Source: an uncultured Flavonifractor sp.
GTDB lineage: Bacteria; Bacillota; Clostridia; Oscillospirales; Oscillospiraceae
NCBI GenBank assembly: GCA_947346365.1
Contig: CANAAV010000019.1
Coordinates: 1-49,729 of the forward strand
Reading direction: 5' to 3'
DNA length: 49,729 nt
Shown: positions 42,879 through 49,729 of the stretch, in pieces
Position numbering within the stretch: position 1 is the stretch's first letter
Layout: every line of letters starts with the position of its first letter
Made by a program: the position numbers and the translations under genes
Notes under the pieces: model-generated
Told to the model about the DNA's origin: nothing
Databases searched by the model: none
The model's input: the letters and a program-made list of their open reading frames with translations, nothing else

Positions 42879-43085
42879 ATGCCAATTATGTGTACCATAC
42901 AGATGCCGGAGGGACGCACCCGGCAGGAAATTCAGAAGGTGATGGCCGACGTGTCAGAGGCGCTGATGCGGGATCTCCAGACGGGAGAGCGGGAGGTGCG
43001 CGTGTCTGTGGTGGAGCTGCCGCGGGTCCGCTTCATGGCGGGGGGCGTTTTGGCCCGGGATATGCCGGCTTTTCAAAAGGAGTAA
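42879..43085 (+). CDS. 4-oxalocrotonate tautomerase family protein
   Basis: A 68-residue short tautomerase starting Met-Pro-Ile, with the expected Pro1, a helix (TRQEIQKVMADVSEALMRDL) and a second strand with VRVSVVELPRVRFMAGG. The classic enzyme converts 2-hydroxymuconate to 2-oxo-3-hexenedioate, exactly the substrate of the decarboxylase-like protein in this operon. It starts two bases after the long tautomerase. Confidence 0.82.
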   Translation: MPIMCTIQMPEGRTRQEIQKVMADVSEALMRDLQTGEREVRVSVVELPRVRFMAGGVLARDMPAFQKE

Positions 43086-43142
43086 CCGTACCGCAGTCTG
43101 GAGCGCAGAGAACTCCGGCAAAAACTTTGACAGGAGGTTGCC

Positions 43143-44297
43143 ATGATTTCAAAATATGTCCAGCCCTGTCCAATTACCTTTGGCAGGGGAGCCCTTGGGC
43201 AGCTGCCCGCCCTGCTGGAGGAGGCGGGGGTCTGTAGGCCGCTGATCATCACCGACCGGGGGGTGGCCGCCGCGGGACTTTTGGCGCGGACAGAGCGGCT
43301 GCTGGCGGCCGGCGGCGTCAGCTATACATCCTATGACGCCATGCTGCCGGACACACCGGATTACTGCTGCACCCAGGCGGCGCAGCAGGCGGCGGAATTT
43401 GGGGCGGACGGCGTGATCGGCCTGGGCGGCGGGAGCTGCATGGACGCGGCCAAGGCGGTTTCGGTCCTGTGCGCAAACCGGGAGCAGACCATTACCCAGC
43501 TGATTACGGGCACGCCCTTCCGGCAGAAGCCCCTGCCTTCGATTTTGATTCCGACCACCGCCGGCACCGGGTCAGAGAGCACGATTTTTGCAGTTGTCTC
43601 CTGTAGCGAGGACGGGAGGAAACGCTCTTTGTTTACCTATGCCTCCATGGGAGTGCTGGACCCGGAGCTGACGGTGGACCTTCCCCCGGAGGTTACCGCC
43701 TATACGGGGATGGACGCGCTGGCGCACGCAGTTGAGGCGTATACCAGCGTACGGCCCAACCCCCAGTCGGATCTGCTGAGTCTGGACGCAATCCGGCGCA
43801 TTGCGGCGTGGCTGCCGGCGGCCTGCCGGGAGGGGCAGAACATGCAGGCCCGGGAGAACCTCTGCCTGGCCAGCAATTTTGCCGGGATTGCCTTTAACAA
43901 CTCCGCCACCCATATCGGCCACGCCATGGCCCACGCCATGGGCGCGATTCTTCACCTTTCCCACGGAATCGCCTGCGCCTGGGACGTGCCGGAGGTGCTG
44001 TACCTGATGGCACGCTACCTGCCGGAGAAAGCGCGCCAGATCGGCTGCGCCCTGGGCATTGTGCCCGCCCAGGAGCTGAGCGGGGAGGAGCTGGGAGAAG
44101 TCCTGCGCAGACACGTGCACCGCTTCATGAAGGAGATCGGAATCCCCACCTGCGCAGCGCTTGGAATTGACGAGGAAAAGCTGGCGTCCTGCGGCGATTA
44201 TGCGGTAAGCGAAAAGCTGCGGGGACTGTGCGGCGCGCCGGTTACGAACGGTGAGATCCGCCAGGCGCTGGTCAACTGCGCCAGGAACTACCGGTAA
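43143..44297 (+). CDS. Iron-containing alcohol dehydrogenase
   Basis: A 384-residue group III alcohol dehydrogenase. The nucleotide site is GLGGGSCMDAAKAV, and IPTTAGTGSE follows. Iron ligands are probably D191, H195 (GMDALAHAVEAY), H260 and H274. In this pathway it could reduce acetaldehyde to ethanol to dispose of reducing equivalents, or act on a hydroxy or oxo intermediate. Family members also include maleylacetate reductases and 4-hydroxybutyrate dehydrogenases, so the substrate is open. It follows the tautomerase by 57 bases and precedes the flavin reductase by 14. Confidence 0.88.
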   Translation: MISKYVQPCPITFGRGALGQLPALLEEAGVCRPLIITDRGVAAAGLLARTERLLAAGGVSYTSYDAMLPDTPDYCCTQAAQQAAEFGADGVIGLGGGSCMDAAKAVSVLCANREQTITQLITGTPFRQKPLPSILIPTTAGTGSESTIFAVVSCSEDGRKRSLFTYASMGVLDPELTVDLPPEVTAYTGMDALAHAVEAYTSVRPNPQSDLLSLDAIRRIAAWLPAACREGQNMQARENLCLASNFAGIAFNNSATHIGHAMAHAMGAILHLSHGIACAWDVPEVLYLMARYLPEKARQIGCALGIVPAQELSGEELGEVLRRHVHRFMKEIGIPTCAALGIDEEKLASCGDYAVSEKLRGLCGAPVTNGEIRQALVNCARNYR

Positions 44298-44311
44298 AGG
44301 AGAGAAGCCAT

Positions 44312-46282
44312 ATGTACGACAGCTTGTTTTCCCCCTTAAAAATCGGTTCCCTTACCATCCGCAACCGGGTAATCATGGCGGCGATGGGCTGTGGGACTGC
44401 CAACCGGGACGGCACAGTCTCTGAGCGGCAGATTGCCTACTACACACAGCGGGCCCAGGGCGGTGCCGGCCTGATTATCACCGGCGTGACCCGGGTGGAT
44501 GATGAGACCGGTGCGATGGATGCCAATCAAATATCGGTGTCTAAGGATGAGACGATTCCCTCGATCCAGCGCCTGGTCCGCGCCGTTCATGCCCAGGGCG
44601 CCGCGATTTTTCTCCAGCTTCACCATCCGGGCAACCAGACCAGCCCGCGGGCCCTGGGCGGACAGCCCACCGTGGGCCCCAGCGGGATTAAGTGCCAGTT
44701 GTCCAACGCGCCCTGCCGCGCTATGACCCTGGAGGAGATACGCCGCCTGGTGGAATCCTTCGCCCAGGGGGCGCTCCGGGCGCAGAAGGCCGGGGCGGAC
44801 GGCGTGGAGCTGCACTGCGCCCACGGCTATCTGCTGGAGCAGTTTTTGTCCCCGTATACCAACCGGAGGACGGACGAGTACGGCGGCTGTATGGAAAACC
44901 GGGCCAGAATTGTGGAGGAGATCATCCGGGCGATCCGGGAAAAGGTGGGCAGGGATTATCCCGTTACCATGCGGATCTCGGTGGATGAATTTTTGGAGAC
45001 TTCCGTCTTTCCCCATGACCGCCCTGGCTTAAAGCTGGAGGAAGGAGTGGCGCTGTGCCGTTATCTGGCGCCCTTCGGCCTGGATGGGGTGAACGTCTCG
45101 GCGGGCACCTATGAGACGATGAATACGGCCTGGGAACCGACTTCCTACGAGGAGGGCTGGAAGGTCTATCTGGCGGAGGCGGTGAAACAGGCGGTGGATG
45201 TGCCTGTTTTTTGCGTGGGTTCCATCCGCAACCCAGACTATGCCGAGCGGGTGCTGGAGGAGGGCCGGGCGGATGCGGTGTGCATTGCCCGCGGCCAGCT
45301 GGCCGACCCGGAGTGGTGCCGCAAGGCGGCCGCCGGCCGCAAAGAGGAGATACGGCGGTGCATCTCCTGTCTGTACTGTATGCAGGAGCTGACCACCCAC
45401 GGGCATGAGGGGCGGCCCTTCGGCTGCGCCATCAACGCCCGTGCGGCCCACGAGATCGACTACCCCGTACCGGCAGCGGACGGCGGCGGGCGCAAGGTAG
45501 TAATCGTCGGCGGCGGCCCGGCGGGGATGGAAGCGGCGCGGGTGCTGTCCCTGCGGGGATTCCATGTGGTTTTGCTGGAGGAAGGGCCGCGGCTGGGCGG
45601 ACAGCTCCTGCTGGCGGCAAAGCCGCCGCGAAAAGAGAAGCTCCTCTGGCTGGTGGAGTATTTTGAGACGGTTCTGCCCAGGCAGGGGGTGGAGATCCGC
45701 CTGAATACCAGGGGAGATGCGGCGATGATTGAGGCGCAGCGGCCCTATGCCGTGTTTGACGCCACCGGTGCCGCGCCGGTGCGCCCCGGCGGTATTCCCG
45801 GCATCGAAGGAGAGCATGTGGCCCTGTACACCGAGGTGCTCAAGGGTGAAGTCGTGCTGAAAGACAAGCAGGTGGCGCTGATCGGTTCGGGAATGTCCGG
45901 CCTGGAGACGGCGGCCCTGCTGGCGCAGTCGGGAAACCGCCTGGACATTGTGGAGATGGCGCCGAGCATAGGCCCGGGGGTGAGCTTCCAGCTCCGGACT
46001 GACGCGCAGGCCCACTTAAAGGGCTACCCGGTGCGCTATTACCCGGGGCATAAGCTGGTGGGCATTTCGAACGCCGGGGTTGCGCTGGAGCATGAAGGGG
46101 AAGCGGTGACCCTCCCGGCGGACTGGGTGGTTCTGGCGCTGGGGGTGCGCGGCGACGGAGCCCTGACCGCGGCGCTGAAAAAACGGCTGGATCGGGTGAC
46201 GGCGCTGGGCGACGCGCAGCATCCCGGACGGATTGCCGAGGCCGTTCACTCCGGATTTGAGGCGGCATACCGGTTGGAATAA
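44312..46282 (+). CDS. Old Yellow Enzyme-type flavin/4Fe-4S/FAD enoate reductase
   Basis: A 656-residue three-domain reductase like 2,4-dienoyl-CoA reductase, enoate reductase and BaiCD/BaiH. The FMN barrel (1-330) begins YDSLFSPLKIGSLTIRNRV. The 4Fe-4S cysteines are probably C350, C353, C356 and C372. The FAD/NAD domain starts KVVIVGGGPAGMEAARVL. Such enzymes reduce activated C=C bonds in anaerobes. It is the last gene of the operon and could reduce an unsaturated ring or a diene acid before or beside ring opening. A perfect 18-bp hairpin follows. Confidence 0.9.
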   Translation: MYDSLFSPLKIGSLTIRNRVIMAAMGCGTANRDGTVSERQIAYYTQRAQGGAGLIITGVTRVDDETGAMDANQISVSKDETIPSIQRLVRAVHAQGAAIFLQLHHPGNQTSPRALGGQPTVGPSGIKCQLSNAPCRAMTLEEIRRLVESFAQGALRAQKAGADGVELHCAHGYLLEQFLSPYTNRRTDEYGGCMENRARIVEEIIRAIREKVGRDYPVTMRISVDEFLETSVFPHDRPGLKLEEGVALCRYLAPFGLDGVNVSAGTYETMNTAWEPTSYEEGWKVYLAEAVKQAVDVPVFCVGSIRNPDYAERVLEEGRADAVCIARGQLADPEWCRKAAAGRKEEIRRCISCLYCMQELTTHGHEGRPFGCAINARAAHEIDYPVPAADGGGRKVVIVGGGPAGMEAARVLSLRGFHVVLLEEGPRLGGQLLLAAKPPRKEKLLWLVEYFETVLPRQGVEIRLNTRGDAAMIEAQRPYAVFDATGAAPVRPGGIPGIEGEHVALYTEVLKGEVVLKDKQVALIGSGMSGLETAALLAQSGNRLDIVEMAPSIGPGVSFQLRTDAQAHLKGYPVRYYPGHKLVGISNAGVALEHEGEAVTLPADWVVLALGVRGDGALTAALKKRLDRVTALGDAQHPGRIAEAVHSGFEAAYRLE

Positions 46283-46310
46283 GGATAGGGTTCCCCTGAA
46301 AAGAAATTTT

Positions 46311-46352
46311 GGACCGTCGGCGGCCTGCAACGCAGGCCGCCGACGGTCCTTT
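46311..46352. terminator. Long bidirectional terminator at the end of the catabolic island
   Basis: A perfect 18-bp stem (46311-46328 with 46332-46349) with a 3-nt loop AAC, TTTA on the plus side and a stretch reading AAAATTTC on the minus side. It lies between two convergent genes and marks the right edge of the catabolic island. Confidence 0.8.
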
Positions 46353-46416
46353 AAAGCATAGGATACCTGTCCCATGTCTGCCGGAGCGCAGGAAAGAGAG
46401 AAACAGAGTGCCGGCG

Positions 46417-47262
46417 TTACGGCAGCTGTGCGCTCTGGAACTGGGCCGCCGTCTCCTGGGCTTGTTCTCCGATGACAAAGAGGACCCAGTCTCCGTTCAG
46501 CGCCACCTGGGCGTTTTGAATTTTGGGCAGATGTTCTGACAAATACCAGGTGAAGATCTCCTCCTGGTTTTTCCGGTAATTCTCCAGGTCCGCCCTCACC
46601 TGCTCCAGCTTCCCCGGCGCTACTCTGCCTAAAATCAGCGTATCCGGACTGGTCATCATAGGCAGAAAGCCCACCGCCTCCGTAAAGCCGCCAGGGGTAA
46701 GCACCTGGTATTCCTCCAGCTCCGCCAAGCTGGTTCTCATGCCGCCGCCCACCAGCCCGGCGCTCTCCGCCAGCTGATAGCCCAGCTGGAGCATGGGCGT
46801 ACCGTTGGGGGTGGCGATATCAATCCGCTGCACATCCAGCTCCGGATGCAGATCAACGCTGTACCCCTCCAGGCCGTCCACCACCGCGGCGGGCACAAAG
46901 GTCACGCCCTGTACCACTTGGGCGGTCTGACCGGCGCTCAGGTCGTCTACCGAGATGGCACCGGTAGCAAAGTCCACCGATATCATGTGGCTGTCCAAGT
47001 AAAAGCGGCCGGAATTTTCCTCCTGGTCCCAGATTACCACACCCCAGTCGTTCTCCGCCACCAGACGGAGGGGAAGCATGTCATAGGCCGGTGCGGCAGG
47101 CAAGCTGTCGGTGTCTAAAGCGTCCCCGTTGACGGTCAGAACACCGGTGTAGGAGGGGGGAAACGCTGCGGGGGCGGCTTCCGGCAAGGAAACCGCCAGA
47201 GTGGGGGCGCTGAGGGCTCCTGCCAGTCCGAGCCCGATTACGAAGGAAACAAATTTTTTCAT
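46417..47262 (-). CDS. Secreted protein with stalk-like and DUF4358 domains
   Basis: A 281-residue exported protein with a signal peptide (1-23). The first half resembles the copper-amine-oxidase N-terminal (stalk) domain: LTVNGDALDTDSLPAAPAYDMLPLRLVAENDWGV and VQGVTFVPAAVVDGL. The second half (about 170-281) resembles DUF4358, with the segments SPDTLILGRVAPGKLEQVRADLE and NGDWVLFVIGEQAQE. Function is unknown; both domains are common on clostridial surfaces. AGGAACC lies before the ATG. Confidence 0.7.
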   Translation of the reverse strand: MKKFVSFVIGLGLAGALSAPTLAVSLPEAAPAAFPPSYTGVLTVNGDALDTDSLPAAPAYDMLPLRLVAENDWGVVIWDQEENSGRFYLDSHMISVDFATGAISVDDLSAGQTAQVVQGVTFVPAAVVDGLEGYSVDLHPELDVQRIDIATPNGTPMLQLGYQLAESAGLVGGGMRTSLAELEEYQVLTPGGFTEAVGFLPMMTSPDTLILGRVAPGKLEQVRADLENYRKNQEEIFTWYLSEHLPKIQNAQVALNGDWVLFVIGEQAQETAAQFQSAQLP

Positions 47263-47346
47263 ACAGGTGGTTCCTTTCTTTTTATGCGATATAATAGATA
47301 GACGCGTTCAGATGGAAAAAGGTTCCCGCCGGGATACCCCGTCCGC

Positions 47347-47835
47347 CTACGCCGTCCGCTCCCGGCTCACCGGGGCGAAACGTCCGCGCACCAGCCGGCA
47401 CAGCGCATCCGGCGGGAGCTCTACCTGCGCGCCGATTCTCCCGGCGCTGACGGTCACGGCGGGCAGGTTCTGGGCGCTCTGGTCCAGGAATGTGGCCAAC
47501 TGCTTTTTCATACCCAGGGGGGAGCAGCCGCCGTGGACATAGCCGGTCAGGGGGAGCAGCTCCGCCTGACGGATCATGGCGACAGATTTTTCTCCCGCCG
47601 CTTTGGCGGCCGCCTTGAGATCCAGCTCCCGCAGGACCGGAATTACAAAGACGAAGTAGCGTCTGCTGGAGCCCTGGGTTACCAGAGTTTTGAATACGGT
47701 CCCGGCATCCTTTCCCAGCAGCGCCGCTACCACGGCGCCGTCTACCGCGCCGTCCGGGCTGGCATACCAATGGGGAAGGTAGGGGATTTTCTTTTGGTCC
47801 AAAAGGCGCATCACATTGGTTTTTTCCTCTTGCAC
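47347..47835 (-). CDS. ybaK: YbaK/EbsC-type aminoacyl-tRNA deacylase
   Basis: A 162-residue protein of the YbaK family, which hydrolyses mischarged Cys-tRNA(Pro). The conserved Lys lies in TVFKTLVTQG, and GGCSPLGMKKQ and DLKAAAKAAGEKSV are typical. The start is GTG with GAGGAGG upstream. It lies 13 bases after the ttcA-like gene, so the two are probably co-transcribed and share a role in tRNA quality. Confidence 0.88.
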   Translation of the reverse strand: MQEEKTNVMRLLDQKKIPYLPHWYASPDGAVDGAVVAALLGKDAGTVFKTLVTQGSSRRYFVFVIPVLRELDLKAAAKAAGEKSVAMIRQAELLPLTGYVHGGCSPLGMKKQLATFLDQSAQNLPAVTVSAGRIGAQVELPPDALCRLVRGRFAPVSRERTA

Positions 47836-47848
47836 AGCGTTTGCCTCC

Positions 47849-48616
47849 TCACACAGTTTTCTCGTCCTCCGGCAGGGGAACCCGCCGGCGCTCCACGGGG
47901 CCCCACTCCGGCAGGGGGAGATGCTGCATGGCGCTAAAGACCCGGCTTTTCAGGCCGGGATACCGCCCGTCCAAGGTCCGGATGAGCGCTTTGATCTCCT
48001 CCCGCTTGGTATTCCCGTCGGCGGGACAGGGGTTGCATACCACCGGCAGGGCGCTGCGCAAGGCTGCGTTGCGCACCATTCCCTCCCCGCAGTAGAGCAG
48101 GGGGCGGATCTGGGTGATTCCCGTGCGGTCCAGGTAGGTGACCGGCTGAAAGCAGGACAGCCTGCCCTCGTAGATCAGGGAGAGAAAAAAGGTCTCCACC
48201 GCGTCGTCAAAGTGGTGGCCCAGGGCAATTTTCCGGATGCCTCGCTCCGCCAGTGCATTGTGAAGAGCTCCCCGGCGCATTTTCGCGCACATAGAGCAGG
48301 GGTTTTTCTCCCTGCGCAGGTCAAAAATAATGTGGTGGATTTCCGAGGGAAGGAGAGTAAAGGGCACGTCCAGGCTCCGGCAGAAGGCCGCTACAGGGGT
48401 AAAATCCATGCCGGTTCCGCCGTCTACATGGCCCATGTCCAGGGTAACGGCCTCCACGCGGAAGGGCTTGGGGTAAAATTCCCGCAGCTTGGCCAGCGCC
48501 GTGAGCAGCACTAGGGAATCTTTCCCGCCGGACACCCCCACCGCGATCCGGTCACCGGGGTGAATCATGTCGTAGTCCTCCGCACAGCGGCGGACATAGC
48601 TGAGTATTTTGTTCAT
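47849..48616 (-). CDS. TtcA-like tRNA sulfurtransferase/PP-loop ATPase
   Basis: A 255-residue PP-loop protein of the TtcA/TtuA group. The ATP motif is GVSGGKDS. The central cysteine pair CSMC and GHHFDDAVET are conserved, and a second CNPC motif lies near the C-terminus. TtcA makes 2-thiocytidine at tRNA position 32 with a 4Fe-4S cluster; the exact tRNA position in this organism is not certain. ATG 48616 has GAGG five bases upstream; GTG 48622 overlaps that site. Confidence 0.85.
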   Translation of the reverse strand: MNKILSYVRRCAEDYDMIHPGDRIAVGVSGGKDSLVLLTALAKLREFYPKPFRVEAVTLDMGHVDGGTGMDFTPVAAFCRSLDVPFTLLPSEIHHIIFDLRREKNPCSMCAKMRRGALHNALAERGIRKIALGHHFDDAVETFFLSLIYEGRLSCFQPVTYLDRTGITQIRPLLYCGEGMVRNAALRSALPVVCNPCPADGNTKREEIKALIRTLDGRYPGLKSRVFSAMQHLPLPEWGPVERRRVPLPEDEKTV

Positions 48617-48647
48617 AGGCACCTCAAAAATTTAAAAATTGAACATG

Positions 48648-48676
48648 AGAATAAGAGAGTATTAAACAGCAATCAA
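48648..48676 (-). promoter_or_regulatory. Promoter of the ttcA-like/ybaK pair
   Basis: On the minus strand, TTGATT (48676-48671), a 17-base spacer and TATTCT (48653-48648), 32 bases before the start codon. Confidence 0.65.
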
Positions 48677-48726
48677 GAGAAAACGAGAGATTTCTATTTT
48701 CTAAATTAAAAAAATGGGAAAACGTG

Positions 48727-48755
48727 TTGACAGCGGGAAACAAGCGTATTATAAT
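48727..48755 (+). promoter_or_regulatory. Strong promoter of rplM-rpsI
   Basis: A perfect TTGACA (48727-48732), a 17-base spacer and a perfect TATAAT (48750-48755), as expected for ribosomal protein genes. Confidence 0.92.
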
Positions 48756-48762
48756 ACAAAAC

Positions 48763-48815
48763 GCTCCGGCCGTCCAGCTTGGAGCGAAAACTATGTTTAG
48801 ACTTATTTCACATAG
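48763..48815 (+). promoter_or_regulatory. Possible L13 autoregulatory leader
   Basis: Two hairpins in the rplM leader: GCTCC (48763-48767) with GGAGC (48781-48785), and CTATGT (48791-48796) with ACATAG (48810-48815) around a 13-nt loop. Position fits the L13 leader RNAs of Bacillota, by which L13 represses its own operon. The match rests on placement and pairing only. Confidence 0.45.
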
Positions 48816-48848
48816 CAAGAAGTACAACGCGAAAATGGAGGTTTCACC

Positions 48849-49280
48849 ATGTCCACATTTATGGCAAACAAGGGGAACATCGTCCGCAAATGGTATATCC
48901 TTGACGCGGCGGGCAAACCCCTGGGCAAAACTGCTGCCACCGCCGCCACCCTGCTGCGGGGCAAGCATAAGCCCGAGTACACCCCCCATGCCGACTGCGG
49001 CGATTATGTTGTGATCGTCAACGCCGAAAAGGCCGTGCTCACCGGCAAGAAGCTGGAGCAGAAGTATTACCGCACCCACTCCGGCTGGGTCGGCGGCCTG
49101 AAAGAGACCAAGTACCGTCTGCTCATGCAGCAGAAGCCGGAGCTGGCTATGCGCGTAGCCATCCGCGGCATGATGCCCCGGAACATCATTACCAAGGATT
49201 CTCTGACCCGCCTGCACATCTACCGCGGCGCCGAGCATCCCCACAACGCCCAGAAGCCCGAGACCTGGGCGGCCAACTAA
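48849..49280 (+). CDS. rplM: 50S ribosomal protein L13
   Basis: A 143-residue protein matching L13: VRKWYILDAAGKPLGKTAATAA, RGKHKPEYTPHADCGDYVVI, KKLEQKYYRTHSG and AIRGMMPRN. GGAGG lies ten bases before the ATG. It forms the conserved pair with rpsI 18 bases downstream. Confidence 0.98.
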   Translation: MSTFMANKGNIVRKWYILDAAGKPLGKTAATAATLLRGKHKPEYTPHADCGDYVVIVNAEKAVLTGKKLEQKYYRTHSGWVGGLKETKYRLLMQQKPELAMRVAIRGMMPRNIITKDSLTRLHIYRGAEHPHNAQKPETWAAN

Positions 49281-49298
49281 GCAGGAGGTACGAAACTG

Positions 49299-49703
49299 AT
49301 GTATAAGAGCAAGAAGCCTTATCTGTATGGCACCGGCCGCCGCAAGTCCTCCGTGGCCCGGGTGCACCTGTTCCCCAACGGTACCGGCGCGATTACGATC
49401 AACGGCCGTGATATTGACGACTATTTCGGCCTGGAGACCCTGAAGCTGATTGTCCGTCAGCCCCTGGTGACCACCGATATGACCGGCAAGGTGGATATTG
49501 TGGCCACCGTTACCGGCGGCGGCGTCACCGGCCAGGCCGGTGCCATCCGCCACGGCATCTCCCGCGCCCTGCTGGAGGTCAATCCGGAGTTCCGCGCCCC
49601 TCTGAAGGCCGCCGGCTTCCTGACCCGCGACCCGCGCATGAAGGAGCGCAAGAAGTACGGCCTCAAGGCCGCCCGCCGCGCGCCCCAGTTCTCCAAGCGT
49701 TGA
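49299..49703 (+). CDS. rpsI: 30S ribosomal protein S9
   Basis: A 134-residue protein ending in the universal QFSKR tail that reaches the P-site t[22 protein letters not shown] and [19 protein letters not shown] are diagnostic. AGGAGG lies nine bases upstream. The gene is complete, with its stop 26 bases before the window edge. Confidence 0.98.
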   Translation: MYKSKKPYLYGTGRRKSSVARVHLFPNGTGAITINGRDIDDYFGLETLKLIVRQPLVTTDMTGKVDIVATVTGGGVTGQAGAIRHGISRALLEVNPEFRAPLKAAGFLTRDPRMKERKKYGLKAARRAPQFSKR

Positions 49704-49729
49704 TATTCCTGCAAAACCCCGGAGCCACA

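Overview
The window comes from a high-GC member of the Bacillota, most likely a Clostridia/Oscillospiraceae gut-type anaerobe. The clues are V-type (Ntp) ATP synthase genes instead of an F-type set, S-layer-homology surface proteins, strong AGGAGG ribosome binding sites, sigma-A type promoters, and the Gram-positive gene orders gdpP-rplI-dnaB, tilS-hpt-ftsH and rplM-rpsI. This placement is inferred from content; no rRNA or tRNA gene was seen.

Layout. 1-6.5 kb (minus strand): an ABC-F protein of the YkpA/YbiT type, a divergent GyrB/ParE-like topoisomerase subunit and a secreted SLH-anchored X-prolyl dipeptidyl peptidase, ending in a cluster of three hairpin terminators. 6.5-9.1 kb (plus): an SLH protein, a MarR regulator and a membrane-anchored DUF4015-type protein. 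9.3-18.2 kb: a complete nine-gene V-ATPase operon (order G/H-I-K-E-C-F-A-B-D) behind a good promoter; its proteolipid keeps the residues that bind Na+ in Enterococcus hirae NtpK. 18.2-19.4 kb: two adjoining perfect palindromes and a decayed FkbM methyltransferase gene. 19.4-28.5 kb: gdpP, rplI, dnaB, two small or unknown membrane genes, tilS, hpt and ftsH. 28.5-32.6 kb: a surface amidase behind a hairpin-rich leader, a 40-residue protein, and a P-type ATPase under a yybP-ykoY (Mn2+) riboswitch.

32.7-46.3 kb is the accessory catabolic island and the most interesting part. The minus strand carries a CoA-transferase, 4-hydroxy-2-oxovalerate aldolase, acylating acetaldehyde dehydrogenase and two IclR regulators. 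Divergently, the plus strand carries a 2-oxopent-4-enoate hydratase, a 4-oxalocrotonate decarboxylase-like protein, a DUF819 membrane protein, an amidohydrolase, two N-terminal-proline tautomerases, an iron alcohol dehydrogenase and an Old Yellow Enzyme-type reductase. Together these form the whole lower meta-cleavage (XylH-I-J-K-Q type) route to pyruvate and acetyl-CoA, but no ring-cleaving dioxygenase is present. A hydrolytic, oxygen-independent entry through the amidohydrolase is therefore proposed.

46.3-49.7 kb returns to core genes: a DUF4358 secreted protein, ybaK-like and ttcA-like tRNA genes, and rplM-rpsI behind a strong promoter and a possible leader structure.
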